Shown one piece after another: positions 8,152 through 17,986 of a stretch of 64,000 nt of DNA. Source of the DNA: Pseudalgibacter alginicilyticus (GTDB lineage: Bacteria > Bacteroidota > Bacteroidia > Flavobacteriales > Flavobacteriaceae); the NCBI RefSeq assembly GCF_001310225.1, contig NZ_CP012898.1, positions 1,364,001 to 1,428,000 on the forward strand, given 5' to 3'. A model generated the notes under the pieces. That model did no database searches. It was not told where the DNA came from and worked only from the letters and a program-made list of their open reading frames with translations. Each line of letters begins with the position of its first letter. Position 1 is the first letter of the stretch. Made by a program: the position numbers and the translations under genes.

Positions 8152-8722
8152 ATCTATAATGCCCAATAATCTTAAAATCAAAAAGGCAATCTTCTAAAAC
8201 TTGTCCGTTGCCAATATTATGCACAATTAAGTTTCGCTTACCATCATCTGATTTTTTATCAACTACAATTCCAATATGCGTAATGGCACCTTCTAAATTC
8301 CAGCAAACCACATCGCCTGGTTTGTAATCTTTTGAATTGCTGGTAATAGGTTTTTCAGCGCCTTTTCTTTTAAAATAAACCATTAAATTAGGGACACGTC
8401 TATGATCAATATTTCTATCTGTTCTTTTTAAACCCCATATTTTAGGATACACATTAAAATGCGCTTTCATATCCTCATAAACTTCTTTTTGTAAATCAAT
8501 TCCAACTTGTCTATATGCCCGAATGACCACATCTGTACAAACCCCTTTGTCTTTAGGAATGTCGCCATTTGGGTAAGGAATAGCAAAGTAACTGGGGTCG
8601 TAAGTAACGGTTTGTTCTGTAAGTTTTAAAGCAGCATCAGATAAGGATAATTGTTGTTTAGTTGTTTGTGAAATACATAGATTTAAACCAAAAAACAGAA
8701 TAACGAAAAAAAATTTCTCCAT
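8138..8722 (-). CDS. DUF1287 secreted protein (NlpC/P60-like fold)
   Basis: A 194-residue exported protein. A signal peptide of about 18 residues (FFFVILFFGLNLCIS) precedes a DUF1287 domain. Visible are the cysteine and histidine of the papain-like layout: DKGVCTDVVIRAYR near residue 60, TDRNIDHRRVPNL near 105, and GDVVCWNLEGAITHIGIVVDK with the His near 150. Such proteins are believed to be periplasmic cell-wall-associated hydrolases, without a proven substrate. The gene converges on the methyltransferase with overlapping ends. Confidence 0.85.
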   Translation of the reverse strand: MEKFFFVILFFGLNLCISQTTKQQLSLSDAALKLTEQTVTYDPSYFAIPYPNGDIPKDKGVCTDVVIRAYRQVGIDLQKEVYEDMKAHFNVYPKIWGLKRTDRNIDHRRVPNLMVYFKRKGAEKPITSNSKDYKPGDVVCWNLEGAITHIGIVVDKKSDDGKRNLIVHNIGNGQVLEDCLFDFKIIGHYRFSLI

Positions 8723-8771
8723 TTTTAAATCTTAAAGGTTCAAATCATAAAACTCCTAATTTCTCAGAAAT

Positions 8772-10499
8772 TTAAAAATCAAATTTATAGGTAGCCCCTG
8801 CTAAAAACTGAATACTTTGCACTGGAAAATTTTGCCAACGTTGGTAAGCATCATTAGCCATATTATTAGCTTTTGCAAATACAGAAAGTTGTTCAGTAAT
8901 GTTATACCCAACATGAGCATTGGCATCAAAATAACTATCTAAAGTTACCGTAAATGGTGTTGTTGCCGTAATCCCATCGTTTAAATAAAATTGATCCTTA
9001 CGTTCACCCACAAAATATAAATTAGCACCAGCAAACCATGCTTTGTTTATTTGATAATCTAAAAATAAAGACGCTTCAAAATCAGGTAAATTCCATGCTT
9101 CCTCTTGGTTATCTGTTGTGTAACCAAAATATTCTCCTTTCAATCCTAAGGTGAAATTTCGGTTTACATCCACATTTATTTCTCCTGCCACGCTAAAGGT
9201 TTTAATATCGTCATAAATAATTCCAAAGGAATTTCCATAAGTATAATCTTGACTTGTTAACGTAATTTCATTATTTCTGAATAATGCTTTGTTTCTGTCA
9301 GAAATATAGTGACCGCTGACATTATAACTCATGCTACTGGATAACTTCCCTTTTAAACCCACATAGGCATTATACAATTGGTCGGTTGGTATCACATTTA
9401 AAGTAGGTGACACAAACGGATTTTCGGAAGCAAAATCATAGTAAGAGTTTTGTATCAAATCGCCTTCAACACCTCCATAAGCAATTAAAACATCGCTAAC
9501 CAACCTGTAAGACGCGGTTACGTTTGGGTAGATAAAAATCTTACTATCTCCCACTTCTGTATCATTTAAATAAAAAATAGAAGCTCCAAGATTCACCGTT
9601 AAATCATCTTGCTTTAATTGAAACGTTGAACCAAGTCCTATTTGAAAATTGCCGTAATTTAGTTCAGCTGTTTCATTATAATTGGTATCAAAACTCCCTC
9701 CTAAATAATCAAAAGTCACCTCTGTAGAAATTTCTTCGCCATTGATTGGTACATCCACAACGCCTTTGGCTGTAAATCTGTTTTCTCCAGAACCTTGATT
9801 ATCTCCAAAGCGTCTAAACAAAACGCTTCCAGAATTTATATAGGTATCTTCAAATTTAACATCACCTGCAATATGTGCTCCATAAAACGTATGATCCGTA
9901 TCTATTCCATTGATTTGAGCCGTACTAATTTGCGACTGTGGCACCCCATACCAATTATACATTTGATGCTGAAAACCACCTTCTAAATTCCAAGTTAAAT
10001 CTCGTAATCTGGATGTATAATTCACATTAATTTTAGAATCAGAAAAATTATCATCGAAATCCAAATCCTCAATCCCTCCTTGTGAGGAATGATGACTTAC
10101 ATACCCTCCAATATTTTCATTTCTACTAATGGCATGGTTTAAATACACTTCTCCTAAAATAGTGGTATATGTACCAACACCCAAGGTTGCATAATTATCA
10201 AATAGTTTTATAGGAGCAGCTTTTTCAACAGTTGCTGCTTTTCCTTTAGCAGGTGTAAATGTAGAAGCCACTGGAAAAGAAAAGATATTGTATTTAATCT
10301 CTTTTTTAGCTTCTGTTTCTGCATCGTCCAATGTTGGAATTTCTTTAACTTTAAAAGCATCGGAAATAGTAGGTGTATACGGTTTTACCACATTTATAAC
10401 ACCCGTTTTTATGGTGTCATTATCTCTTTGTTGGGAAAAAGATAGGCTTACACTTAATGTGAATAAAACAAACAGGATATTATTTATGTGCTTTCGCAT
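8772..10499 (-). CDS. Outer-membrane beta-barrel protein (TonB-receptor-like, plug-less)
   Basis: A 575-residue outer-membrane protein. The start at 10499 (MRKHINNILFVLFTLSV) gives a clean signal peptide ending SFSQ; the longer frame is intergenic and contains the repeat at 10517-10585. After a short periplasmic segment with INVVKPYTPTISDAFKV, the rest consists of alternating amphipathic strands and ends in Phe (ATYKFDF), the classic barrel C-terminus. The plug domain of a true TonB receptor is not apparent, so it is better seen as a barrel related to them. It follows the large TPR gene by 97 bases and is probably co-transcribed with it; the pair may form an outer-membrane assembly. Confidence 0.8.
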   Translation of the reverse strand: MRKHINNILFVLFTLSVSLSFSQQRDNDTIKTGVINVVKPYTPTISDAFKVKEIPTLDDAETEAKKEIKYNIFSFPVASTFTPAKGKAATVEKAAPIKLFDNYATLGVGTYTTILGEVYLNHAISRNENIGGYVSHHSSQGGIEDLDFDDNFSDSKINVNYTSRLRDLTWNLEGGFQHQMYNWYGVPQSQISTAQINGIDTDHTFYGAHIAGDVKFEDTYINSGSVLFRRFGDNQGSGENRFTAKGVVDVPINGEEISTEVTFDYLGGSFDTNYNETAELNYGNFQIGLGSTFQLKQDDLTVNLGASIFYLNDTEVGDSKIFIYPNVTASYRLVSDVLIAYGGVEGDLIQNSYYDFASENPFVSPTLNVIPTDQLYNAYVGLKGKLSSSMSYNVSGHYISDRNKALFRNNEITLTSQDYTYGNSFGIIYDDIKTFSVAGEINVDVNRNFTLGLKGEYFGYTTDNQEEAWNLPDFEASLFLDYQINKAWFAGANLYFVGERKDQFYLNDGITATTPFTVTLDSYFDANAHVGYNITEQLSVFAKANNMANDAYQRWQNFPVQSIQFLAGATYKFDF

Positions 10500-10516
10500 A
10501 TTATATATTTTTAATC

Positions 10517-10585
10517 CTTTGACTGCGCTCAGGAAAGGTTTATGATTTGTTATTAATAATGTATAAGAGGCTTTGACTGATCTCA
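10517..10585 (+). repeat. Short dispersed repeat, copies 2 and 3, in an intra-operon gap
   Basis: CTTTGACTGCGCTCAG at 10517-10532 and a degenerate CTTTGACTGATCTCA at 10571-10585, 54 bases apart in direct orientation. The first is flanked by CCTTT and AAAGG, so it can fold into a short hairpin. Both lie between the TPR gene and the beta-barrel gene; the same word occurs at 6794-6809. Confidence 0.6.
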
Positions 10586-10596
10586 ACATAATAAAT

Positions 10597-13500
10597 TTAA
10601 TTTTCTTCAGTAGTAATTGATGAATTTGTTTTAGCTTCTTCAGTTTTTATCTTACTTAATTCTGTTTGTGCTTCGGAAACCACCTCATCAAATTCTTTAA
10701 AATTCTGAATAACACTTTCCAGAATATAGGTAGCTTGAAAGGCATCTTTTAAAGCATAAAAATTCTTAGCCATCAACACCAATCCTTTTGCACTATAGTA
10801 CTTATATCCTGAAAAATCTTTAGCCAATTTTTGAACTGCCGTATTGGATGCTTCAAACTTTCCATCTTTATTTTTAAAATAAGCATCAAAATATAAAGCT
10901 TCAGCAGCCATTTCACCTGTGGCTGTTTTTTCTACTTCGATATATGCTATTTTTGCCTTAGCTTCATTGCCCGTTTTCATAGCCGAACGTGCAATAATAA
11001 TATTTGCATCACTCTTTATTTTGTTATCAATCTTAGAATTAGTCAGCACTTTTTCAGCATAACTAACAGCTTCGCTATAATTCTCCAACTGATAATTGGC
11101 TTTCATTAAATTGGATTGAGCAAACACCACATTTTGAGGAAAATTAGCCTCTTCTTCCAAACGTTTTAACAACGGTAATACAGTATTCCAATTTTTGTTT
11201 ACTAAATAAAACTGACTTAAATTCAATAAAGCTTCCTCTGTAAATTCGCTTCTGGTAGCTTCCACCACGTATTTATAGTGTGGTGCTGCATTATCACTTA
11301 AATCCTTATTAGTGTACATTTTTGCTAAGTAAAAATGTGCTGGTAATACGTGTAATCCATTTGCAAACTGACTTAAATATCCATTAAATTGTTTAATGGC
11401 TTTATCTGTATTGTTTTCTAAATATTGCTTTTCTGCAGCTTCATAAGTTGCGTTGTCCAAATCTGCATCAGTTACATCCACATAATCAAGCGACTTTACC
11501 CACGTAGCATATTCATTTACACGCCCCAAATCAATATAAATTAAACGTGCTGTTGACACCGCTTGAACAGCCTCTGGTGTATTAGGATAATCGCCCGCCA
11601 CTTTTTTAAACTTGGTTAATGCCACTTCATTTTTACTATCATTATAATATACCAACCCTTGACGTAATAAGGATTTTGGCACAAACGAACTCATCCTATA
11701 CTCCGTATTTAAACGCTCGTAGGTCTGCATGGCTTTTTCAGTATTATTAACCTTTACATACGAATTCCCTAATTCATACATGGCATCATCACGAAGTTTA
11801 GATTTTTGATATTTTGAAATAAACTGCTCCAATTCTGATATTTTTTTAGAACTATTTCCTAAATATCCCACACTAATGGCTTTTTGAAAAAAAGCATAAT
11901 CAGCATCAATTTCGCCTGCTTTAATTGCATTCTCATAAGCAATAATGGCTTCATCATAATTACTAGTCACAAAATGTGCATCAGCCAAACGCAAATAGGC
12001 ATCGTTCAATCTGACACCTTCTGCATTGCTGTTTTTTAAAAACTGATTAAAATGCTCAATTGCTTTTGGGTAATTTTTTTGTTTAAAATATGTGTATGCT
12101 AAATTATAATCAATATTCGCTATTTCTGGTGTTAAAGCTGATTGTGCTTGTTGTTTAAACTGTTTAAATCCTATTAAAGCATCATCATAATTTGCAACAT
12201 TATAATCAGATTCTGCCTTCCAAAAAGTGGCTCTAGAAGTAAACTTGGCGTCTTTAGATTCTTTTAATGATTTATTAAACAAATCTGCTGCTTCATGAAA
12301 ATTATTGTCGTTATAAAGTTCTAAGCCTCTGTAAAAAGCTACTTTTTGGTAAGCAACTTTATTTTCAAAACTATTTTTACCTTCTAATAACCTTAAAGCT
12401 TCTTTATAATTTTTAGAAGTGATGTATGAATCGATTAAAAGCGTTTCTACTTCATCTTTATAGCTTGTATTAGGATATTTATCTAAATAAGCTGTTAATA
12501 CCTGTGGTACCGATTGGTAAGGGTTTCCAATTTCATAACTAATTTTAGCGTAATTCAACCAAGCATCTTCTTGAATTTTTAAATCAAAATCCATTTGCGA
12601 AGCATTTCTAAATGCATTTAAAGCTTCTTGTTTTTTATTTAAATTGATATAACTTTCGCCTAAATGATAATAGGCATTTTGAGCAGTTGCATCTCTACCT
12701 CCAACAATTTTATTGAATTCGGAAATAGCTTTTTCATAATCGCCTTGCTTATAATAAGCATAACCTAATTGATAAAAATCGGTATTATTCCACTTACCTT
12801 TTTTCCCCTTATATTGAGTTAAATATGGTATGGCTTCAGCATATTGTTCTAAATTAAAATAGCTTTCGCCAATAATTTTAGAAAGTTCAGACACTTCATT
12901 GGCATCACTTTTTTTAATTTGAGTTTGAGCCAACTCAATTGCTTTTTCAAATTTCCCTAATTTAAAGTTTAAATCAGCTTGATAATAGGATAGCTTTTCT
13001 TTGTAACGCTCTTGATCTGTTACTTGTTCAAAATATGCATTAGCCGCATCGTAATCATCGCCTTCATAAGCCATAAAACCGATATAATATTTGGCTTGCG
13101 ATCCATATTCTTTGGTGCTTTCTACGCGACTTAAATATTTTTTAGCATCATTATATTGTTTTGTTGAAAACGCCGAATAGCCATTATTGAAATAAAATTT
13201 ATTCAGTTCGCTTCGTCCTAAAGCACTTTCATCTACTTTGTTATACCACTTTCTAGCATACGAATATTTCCCGTTTACAAAATAATAATCTGCTACATCC
13301 ACATAAGCCGTATTTCGCTTGGTACTTGTTGGGTGATTTTCAACAAAATTAGTCACCAATCTATCTGCATTTTGTTGGTTTAAACGTACGGCACAATTAG
13401 CAATATAATAATCGCAATCAGACAGTAAAACTTCATCTTTAGCAGTTTTTTTAACATGCGTGAATAACGTTTGTGATGCTTGATATTGCTGATTGTTATA

Positions 13501-13620
13501 TAGCAACAATGCTTTTTGATAATCAACTAAATCGTTGGTGTAAGATGCTGTTTGCTGTGCAGTAATTTGAAGACTAAAAGCAGCAGTAATCAATAAATAA
13601 ACTATATTCTTAAAAATCAT
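10597..13620 (-). CDS. Large tetratricopeptide-repeat periplasmic protein
   Basis: A 1007-residue exported protein with a signal peptide (IVYLLITAAFSLQITAQ) followed by TPR units along nearly the whole length, recognisable by repeated patterns such as Y-x-x-A-x-x-x-F and A-x-Y-x-L-G (LGYAYYKQGDYEKAI, LGESYINLNKKQEAL, LAYTYFKQKNYPKAI, LGNSYVKVNNTEKAM). TPRs are protein-binding superhelices; the size suggests a scaffold on the periplasmic side of the outer membrane. It is the promoter-proximal gene of a pair with the downstream beta-barrel protein. No enzymatic domain seen. A TACCTTTG box lies upstream. Confidence 0.9.
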   Translation of the reverse strand: MIFKNIVYLLITAAFSLQITAQQTASYTNDLVDYQKALLLYNNQQYQASQTLFTHVKKTAKDEVLLSDCDYYIANCAVRLNQQNADRLVTNFVENHPTSTKRNTAYVDVADYYFVNGKYSYARKWYNKVDESALGRSELNKFYFNNGYSAFSTKQYNDAKKYLSRVESTKEYGSQAKYYIGFMAYEGDDYDAANAYFEQVTDQERYKEKLSYYQADLNFKLGKFEKAIELAQTQIKKSDANEVSELSKIIGESYFNLEQYAEAIPYLTQYKGKKGKWNNTDFYQLGYAYYKQGDYEKAISEFNKIVGGRDATAQNAYYHLGESYINLNKKQEALNAFRNASQMDFDLKIQEDAWLNYAKISYEIGNPYQSVPQVLTAYLDKYPNTSYKDEVETLLIDSYITSKNYKEALRLLEGKNSFENKVAYQKVAFYRGLELYNDNNFHEAADLFNKSLKESKDAKFTSRATFWKAESDYNVANYDDALIGFKQFKQQAQSALTPEIANIDYNLAYTYFKQKNYPKAIEHFNQFLKNSNAEGVRLNDAYLRLADAHFVTSNYDEAIIAYENAIKAGEIDADYAFFQKAISVGYLGNSSKKISELEQFISKYQKSKLRDDAMYELGNSYVKVNNTEKAMQTYERLNTEYRMSSFVPKSLLRQGLVYYNDSKNEVALTKFKKVAGDYPNTPEAVQAVSTARLIYIDLGRVNEYATWVKSLDYVDVTDADLDNATYEAAEKQYLENNTDKAIKQFNGYLSQFANGLHVLPAHFYLAKMYTNKDLSDNAAPHYKYVVEATRSEFTEEALLNLSQFYLVNKNWNTVLPLLKRLEEEANFPQNVVFAQSNLMKANYQLENYSEAVSYAEKVLTNSKIDNKIKSDANIIIARSAMKTGNEAKAKIAYIEVEKTATGEMAAEALYFDAYFKNKDGKFEASNTAVQKLAKDFSGYKYYSAKGLVLMAKNFYALKDAFQATYILESVIQNFKEFDEVVSEAQTELSKIKTEEAKTNSSITTEEN

Positions 13621-13646
13621 AAATGATTCGTTTTTAATTTAAAAAT

Positions 13647-13679
13647 CAAAGGTAATTCAATATGAAATCTATAACGCAA
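13647..13679 (-). promoter_or_regulatory. Probable promoter of the TPR/beta-barrel operon
   Basis: On the minus strand, TACCTTTG (complement of 13647-13654) matches TAnnTTTG; a TTG (complement of 13677-13679) lies 22 bases upstream. The box is 27 bases from the TPR start codon. Confidence 0.5.
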
Positions 13680-13846
13680 TAATCGTGCTATAATTATAAA
13701 CAAGGTTATTAATATCGTAAAAAATTGAAGCTCACAAAAAGCTATTAAATGTATTTAACCCATGAATTCAAACTTTTTGCGTTTAACTTTTAACTTTCAA
13801 CTTTTAAATAATACTTTTACAATACTTTAAAAACAGCTTAAATATT

Positions 13847-14530
13847 ATGTCCACTCCTATTTTACAATTAAAAGATGCCTCTATTTATCAAGGAGATAGC
13901 TTGGTCCTTTCCAATGTCAATATTGAAGTCAACAAAGGAGATTTTGTGTATTTAATTGGAAAAACCGGTTCTGGAAAAAGTAGTTTAATGAAAATTCTTT
14001 ATGGCGATTTATCATTAACAGAAGGTGAAGGACATATTGTAGAATACAATTTAAAAAATTTAAAGGAAAAAGACATTCCGTTTTTAAGACGAAAATTAGG
14101 TGTTGTTTTTCAAGATTTTAAATTATTAATTGACAGAACAATTAATGATAATTTACTATTTGTTTTGAAAGCCACAGGCTGGAAAGACAAAAAGGAAATG
14201 GCTACCAGAGTTGAAGAAGTTTTAACCAAAGTTGGCATGAAAACCAAAGGATTTAAATATCCACACGAACTTTCTGGAGGCGAGCAACAACGTATTGCTA
14301 TTGCCCGCGCTTTATTAAACGACCCTGAACTCATACTTGCCGATGAGCCTACTGGTAATTTAGACCCACAAACCAGTGTAGAGGTTATGGAAGTGCTGCA
14401 ACAAATCAACAAAAATGGCAATACTATTTTAATGGCTACACATGATTATGCGCTTTTATTAAAATACCCAAGCAAAACACTTAAGTGTGATGAGAATCAG
14501 GTTTATGAGGTTGTGCAACGGAAAGGATAA
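13847..14530 (+). CDS. ftsE: FtsE-like ABC transporter ATP-binding protein
   Basis: A 227-residue ATPase of the FtsE/LolD class. Walker A GKTGSGKSS is near residues 37-45, Q-loop VFQDFKLL near 87, signature LSGGEQQR near 142, Walker B LILADEP near 163 and the H-loop in ATHDYALL near 196. FtsE pairs with FtsX to activate cell-wall hydrolases at the septum. No ftsX is adjacent here; instead two glycosyltransferase genes follow with a 2-base gap and then a 4-base overlap, so they form an operon. The FtsE name rests on length and motif similarity; a LolD-like role is the main alternative. Confidence 0.8.
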   Translation: MSTPILQLKDASIYQGDSLVLSNVNIEVNKGDFVYLIGKTGSGKSSLMKILYGDLSLTEGEGHIVEYNLKNLKEKDIPFLRRKLGVVFQDFKLLIDRTINDNLLFVLKATGWKDKKEMATRVEEVLTKVGMKTKGFKYPHELSGGEQQRIAIARALLNDPELILADEPTGNLDPQTSVEVMEVLQQINKNGNTILMATHDYALLLKYPSKTLKCDENQVYEVVQRKG

Positions 14531-14532
14531 TT

Positions 14533-15423
14533 ATGCTATCTATATTAATACCCACATATAATTATAACACATATCCTTTAGCTGTCCAAATTGAAAATTT
14601 AGCGGTCAAATCTGGCATTCAATTTGAAATAATTTGTATTGATGATGGTTCAAATTCCATTTTAAATCATAAAAATGAAAAAATAAACACGTTAACCAAC
14701 AGTCAATTTATAGCTGCAGAAAACAATGTTGGACTAAGCAATAACAGGAATGTATTGGCTCAAGCCTCTAAGTTTGATTATCTTTTATTTATTGACGGAG
14801 ACTCAATTATAATTGATGATTTTTTTATTACAAATTATTTAGAAGCTATTAATAAAAATACCGATGTTGTTTACGGTGGAAGAGTTCACCCTAAAAATGT
14901 AGAATCTAACAGGAAATTACGTTGGAAATATGGCGTATATGTTGAAGATTTACCCGCATCAGTTCGAAAAAAAAACACATATAAATGTGTGTTATTTAAT
15001 AATACATTGATAAAAAAAACGATATTTAATAACATAAAATTTGAAAAAAGTATTGTTAATTATGGGCATGAAGACACCGTTTTTGCATACAAAATAAACA
15101 AACTTAAATTAAGTGTTTTACATATCGACAATCCCATTTTACATGGTGATGTAGATTTTAACGAGGTGTTTTTATCTAAAACAAAGAAGTCTTTAAATAA
15201 CCTAAATAGCATTTACAAAACAAATTTGGTTGACTCCAATTTCATAACGTTTTTAAAAGTATTTAATAAATTAAAACTTTTAAAACTCAACTACCTATTA
15301 GCTTATTTTTACCGTATTACCAAACCCTATTATAGGTTACAATTAACTTCAAAACATCCCTCTTTATTTGTATTCAATGTTTTTAGATTAACCTATTTTT
15401 GTAATATTAATTTAAAAAAATGA
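14533..15423 (+). CDS. Glycosyltransferase family 2
   Basis: A 296-residue GT-A fold transferase. The N-terminus LSILIPTYNYN and the IICIDDGSNS segment form the nucleotide-sugar site, and the metal-binding motif is IDGDS near residue 90. GHEDTVFAYKI near 178 is the typical acceptor/base region of GT2 enzymes. Cytoplasmic, with a C-terminal basic tail. It begins 2 bases after ftsE and its last codons overlap the next GT2 gene by 4 bases. Acceptor and donor sugars are unknown; a surface glycan role is implied by the locus. Confidence 0.85.
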   Translation: MLSILIPTYNYNTYPLAVQIENLAVKSGIQFEIICIDDGSNSILNHKNEKINTLTNSQFIAAENNVGLSNNRNVLAQASKFDYLLFIDGDSIIIDDFFITNYLEAINKNTDVVYGGRVHPKNVESNRKLRWKYGVYVEDLPASVRKKNTYKCVLFNNTLIKKTIFNNIKFEKSIVNYGHEDTVFAYKINKLKLSVLHIDNPILHGDVDFNEVFLSKTKKSLNNLNSIYKTNLVDSNFITFLKVFNKLKLLKLNYLLAYFYRITKPYYRLQLTSKHPSLFVFNVFRLTYFCNINLKK

Positions 15424-16358
15424 TCCCTTTTTTCTCTATAATAATCCCGCTTTACAATAAGGAAAGCTACATTTACAACACATTGCTAAGTATTATAAAT
15501 CAGACTCATACTGATTTTGAAGTTATTGTTATAGATGATGGGAGTACGGATGAAAGTTTTAATATAGCCTCAAAAATAAAAGACCCACGCATTCATGTTT
15601 TTCAACAAAAAAATAAAGGAGCAGCCATAACAAGAAACAATGGCATTGAGATGTCTACAGGAAAATTTATTGCTCTTTTAGATGCTGATGATTTATGGCA
15701 TCCCAACCATTTGAAAGAGTTACAAAAACAAATAAACTTGTTTCCAGACGCTGGATTATACTGTAATAATTATGAAGTAAAACACCATAATGAATTTACA
15801 AAACCTGCTTCATTTAATTTTGAATATAAACAAGAATGCTTAATCATTGAAGATTTTTTTCGAGCAAACATCATCAATTTTATTGCTACCTCATCGTCTG
15901 TTGCTTTTTTAAAATCTTCATTTAAAACCATTGGAGGGTACAACCCTGAATTTGAAATAGCAGAAGACTTGGATTTATGGGTTCGTTTTGCTTTAAAATA
16001 CAAAATAAGCTTCAATCCAATAATTACGATGGCATATAATTTTCATGTTAATAATAGTCTTTCAAAACAAGAAATTAACGAAATTAGATATCGCTTTATT
16101 AATCATTACTACAAAGAAGAAAAAGAAAATCCATCTTTAAAACTTTATATGGATATTAATCGATATGCTCTCGGGTTGCGATGTAAACTAAATAAAGAAA
16201 AAAGTATTTACAAAAAAGTAAAACTTGAAATAGACTACAAGAACCTCAACTGGAAACAAAGAATACTCCTAAACTCTCCAATTTTCTTATTGAAATTAGC
16301 CAGGCAATTTCAACAGTTTTCAATCAAAAACAATATTTATTTTAGTGCCTTTAAATAA
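15420..16358 (+). CDS. Glycosyltransferase family 2
   Basis: A 312-residue GT-A enzyme, second of a GT2 pair. It starts with FFSIIIPLYNKESYI, then FEVIVIDDGSTD near residue 35 and the metal-binding ALLDADD near 90; the base region is EIAEDLDLWVRFAL near 180. The ATG overlaps the preceding stop codon (ATGA), a mark of translational coupling. Last gene of the ftsE operon, 100 bases before the convergent GT4 gene. Specific linkage not determinable. Confidence 0.88.
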   Translation: MIPFFSIIIPLYNKESYIYNTLLSIINQTHTDFEVIVIDDGSTDESFNIASKIKDPRIHVFQQKNKGAAITRNNGIEMSTGKFIALLDADDLWHPNHLKELQKQINLFPDAGLYCNNYEVKHHNEFTKPASFNFEYKQECLIIEDFFRANIINFIATSSSVAFLKSSFKTIGGYNPEFEIAEDLDLWVRFALKYKISFNPIITMAYNFHVNNSLSKQEINEIRYRFINHYYKEEKENPSLKLYMDINRYALGLRCKLNKEKSIYKKVKLEIDYKNLNWKQRILLNSPIFLLKLARQFQQFSIKNNIYFSAFK

Positions 16359-16459
16359 ATATTGTTGTTATTTATATTCAATTAACACTAAAAAAAACAC
16401 ATTATATTCTTTGCTTGTTCCTATGATTTTATTACATAAAATAGGTAGAAAACTTCAAC

Positions 16460-17539
16460 TCACATTTCATGTTTCAAGAATTGCTGCCAATCTTTAGCTA
16501 TGTTTTCAATGCTAAACTTATTTACACTCATTTTAGCATTATTTTTGCACTTTATATAAAGTGATTGGTTATCAATAAAACTATTAAAAGCGATTGCTAA
16601 AGCTTCCACATTATAATTGTCTACCAACAACCCATTATATTCATGTTTAATAATTTCTTTGGGCCCCGATTTACAATCTACTGAAACAACAGGGGTTCCA
16701 CAAATTAAAGACTCAATTAAAACCCTTGGAAAACCTTCAAAATAACTTGTTAAAACTGTGAATTTTGCCTTTTTAACATATGGAAACGGGTTTTTTAAAA
16801 AAGAGATATGCTTTATTTTTTCTTCAAGATCCAAGTCTTTTACTTTTTTATTTAAAACACCTTCATCTTTTCCTTCCCCCACAATATATAACTTAATATT
16901 ATTACTTGGTAAAGTTGATTTTTTATAAGCATTTAAAAGAAGTGTCAAATTTTTGACATTTTCCTCAATACGTCCATACCATAAAACATAGTCTTCGTTT
17001 AAGTCTATTTTTTCATTAGACTTTTCAATAATCGCATCAATTCCTGTAGCATTATATATTAAGGTACTATCAGTTAAATTATATTTTTTAGCTATAGCAT
17101 CCTTAATTTCTTTACTTACCGTGACAAGTTCTGATTTGTTTTTGTACAATAACCTTGCAAGAAATTTATTCTCAGGAAAATAATAATTCAAATAAAAACT
17201 TCGTACCACGAAAATTTTTCTTTTTGCCTTAAACACAAAATTATGCAAAATATATTCTTTAATGAAAACAGGTCTTGTACGATTATCTATAATAATATCA
17301 AAATTATGCTTTTTGAAATAGCTTCGCAAAACCATCATTTTTTTGAGATTAGACAAATCAGCACCAAATTTTCTCTCTAAATTAAATAAGGTTCCTGAAA
17401 ACTCATAATCTATATCGTTTTTCGTAGTTACAACATGAATTTCGTATTGAAGTTTAAAAAGCATCTGCGTAAGTATAGCAGTAGATCTTTCTGCGCCGCC
17501 TTTTGCTAACGATGTTGTGATAACACAAATTTTTTTCAT
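16460..17539 (-). CDS. Glycosyltransferase family 4
   Basis: A 359-residue retaining GT-B enzyme. Features: N-terminal ITTSLAKGGAERST donor/acceptor loop, YNATGIDAI at the start of the C-terminal Rossmann domain (about residue 165), LWYGRIEENVKNL near 185 and the diagnostic E-x7-E region FEGFPRVLIESLICGTPVV near 285. It lies 33 bases downstream of the ketoisomerase gene and is probably co-transcribed with it, within a surface-polysaccharide locus. Confidence 0.9.
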   Translation of the reverse strand: MKKICVITTSLAKGGAERSTAILTQMLFKLQYEIHVVTTKNDIDYEFSGTLFNLERKFGADLSNLKKMMVLRSYFKKHNFDIIIDNRTRPVFIKEYILHNFVFKAKRKIFVVRSFYLNYYFPENKFLARLLYKNKSELVTVSKEIKDAIAKKYNLTDSTLIYNATGIDAIIEKSNEKIDLNEDYVLWYGRIEENVKNLTLLLNAYKKSTLPSNNIKLYIVGEGKDEGVLNKKVKDLDLEEKIKHISFLKNPFPYVKKAKFTVLTSYFEGFPRVLIESLICGTPVVSVDCKSGPKEIIKHEYNGLLVDNYNVEALAIAFNSFIDNQSLYIKCKNNAKMSVNKFSIENIAKDWQQFLKHEM

Positions 17540-17572
17540 TTGATAAATTTACAATTAAAGCACAATAGCGTA

Positions 17573-17986
17573 TTATTTTAGGTTTTTGTAACTTATAAAA
17601 TCATCAAAATCTCTTATATAATCAGCTTCATCAAAAACATCAGAAGCTAAAACCAAACATACGGCACCTGATGAAAAATTATCAATTTCTCTCCAAGTTC
17701 CAGAGGGAATAAGCAGACCTTTATTAGGTCTATTTAAATTTACTGTTTTTGTTTCTTTTCCATTATTTAGATGGATATCAAAACTTCCGCTTAATGCTAT
17801 TAAAAATTGAGTTAAATTCTTGTGAGCATGACCACCTCGAAAAGAACCACTAGGCACATCATATAAATAATAAACTCGTTTAATTTCATATGGAATGATA
17901 TCTTTTTCTATAACTGACAGGTTCCCTCTTTGATCTTCAATTTTTGGTATGTCAATAATCATACAATCTTTAATGGTAGAATCCAT
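17573..17986 (-). CDS. FdtA/QdtA-family sugar 3,4-ketoisomerase (cupin)
   Basis: A 137-residue single-domain cupin. FdtA/QdtA enzymes convert dTDP-4-keto-6-deoxyglucose to the 3-keto isomer on the way to 3-amino-3,6-dideoxyhexoses. The N-terminal DQRGNLSVIEK and the metal-free cupin active-site segment SGSFRGGHAHKNLTQFLIALSG with two conserved His (near residues 52 and 54) are clear. The partner step, a PLP aminotransferase, is encoded 3 kb away at 20636-21739 and an acyltransferase-like gene lies next to that, so a dTDP-Fuc3N or Qui3N-type sugar is likely made; which epimer is not decidable. RmlA/RmlB genes are not in the window. Confidence 0.88.
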   Translation of the reverse strand: MDSTIKDCMIIDIPKIEDQRGNLSVIEKDIIPYEIKRVYYLYDVPSGSFRGGHAHKNLTQFLIALSGSFDIHLNNGKETKTVNLNRPNKGLLIPSGTWREIDNFSSGAVCLVLASDVFDEADYIRDFDDFISYKNLK

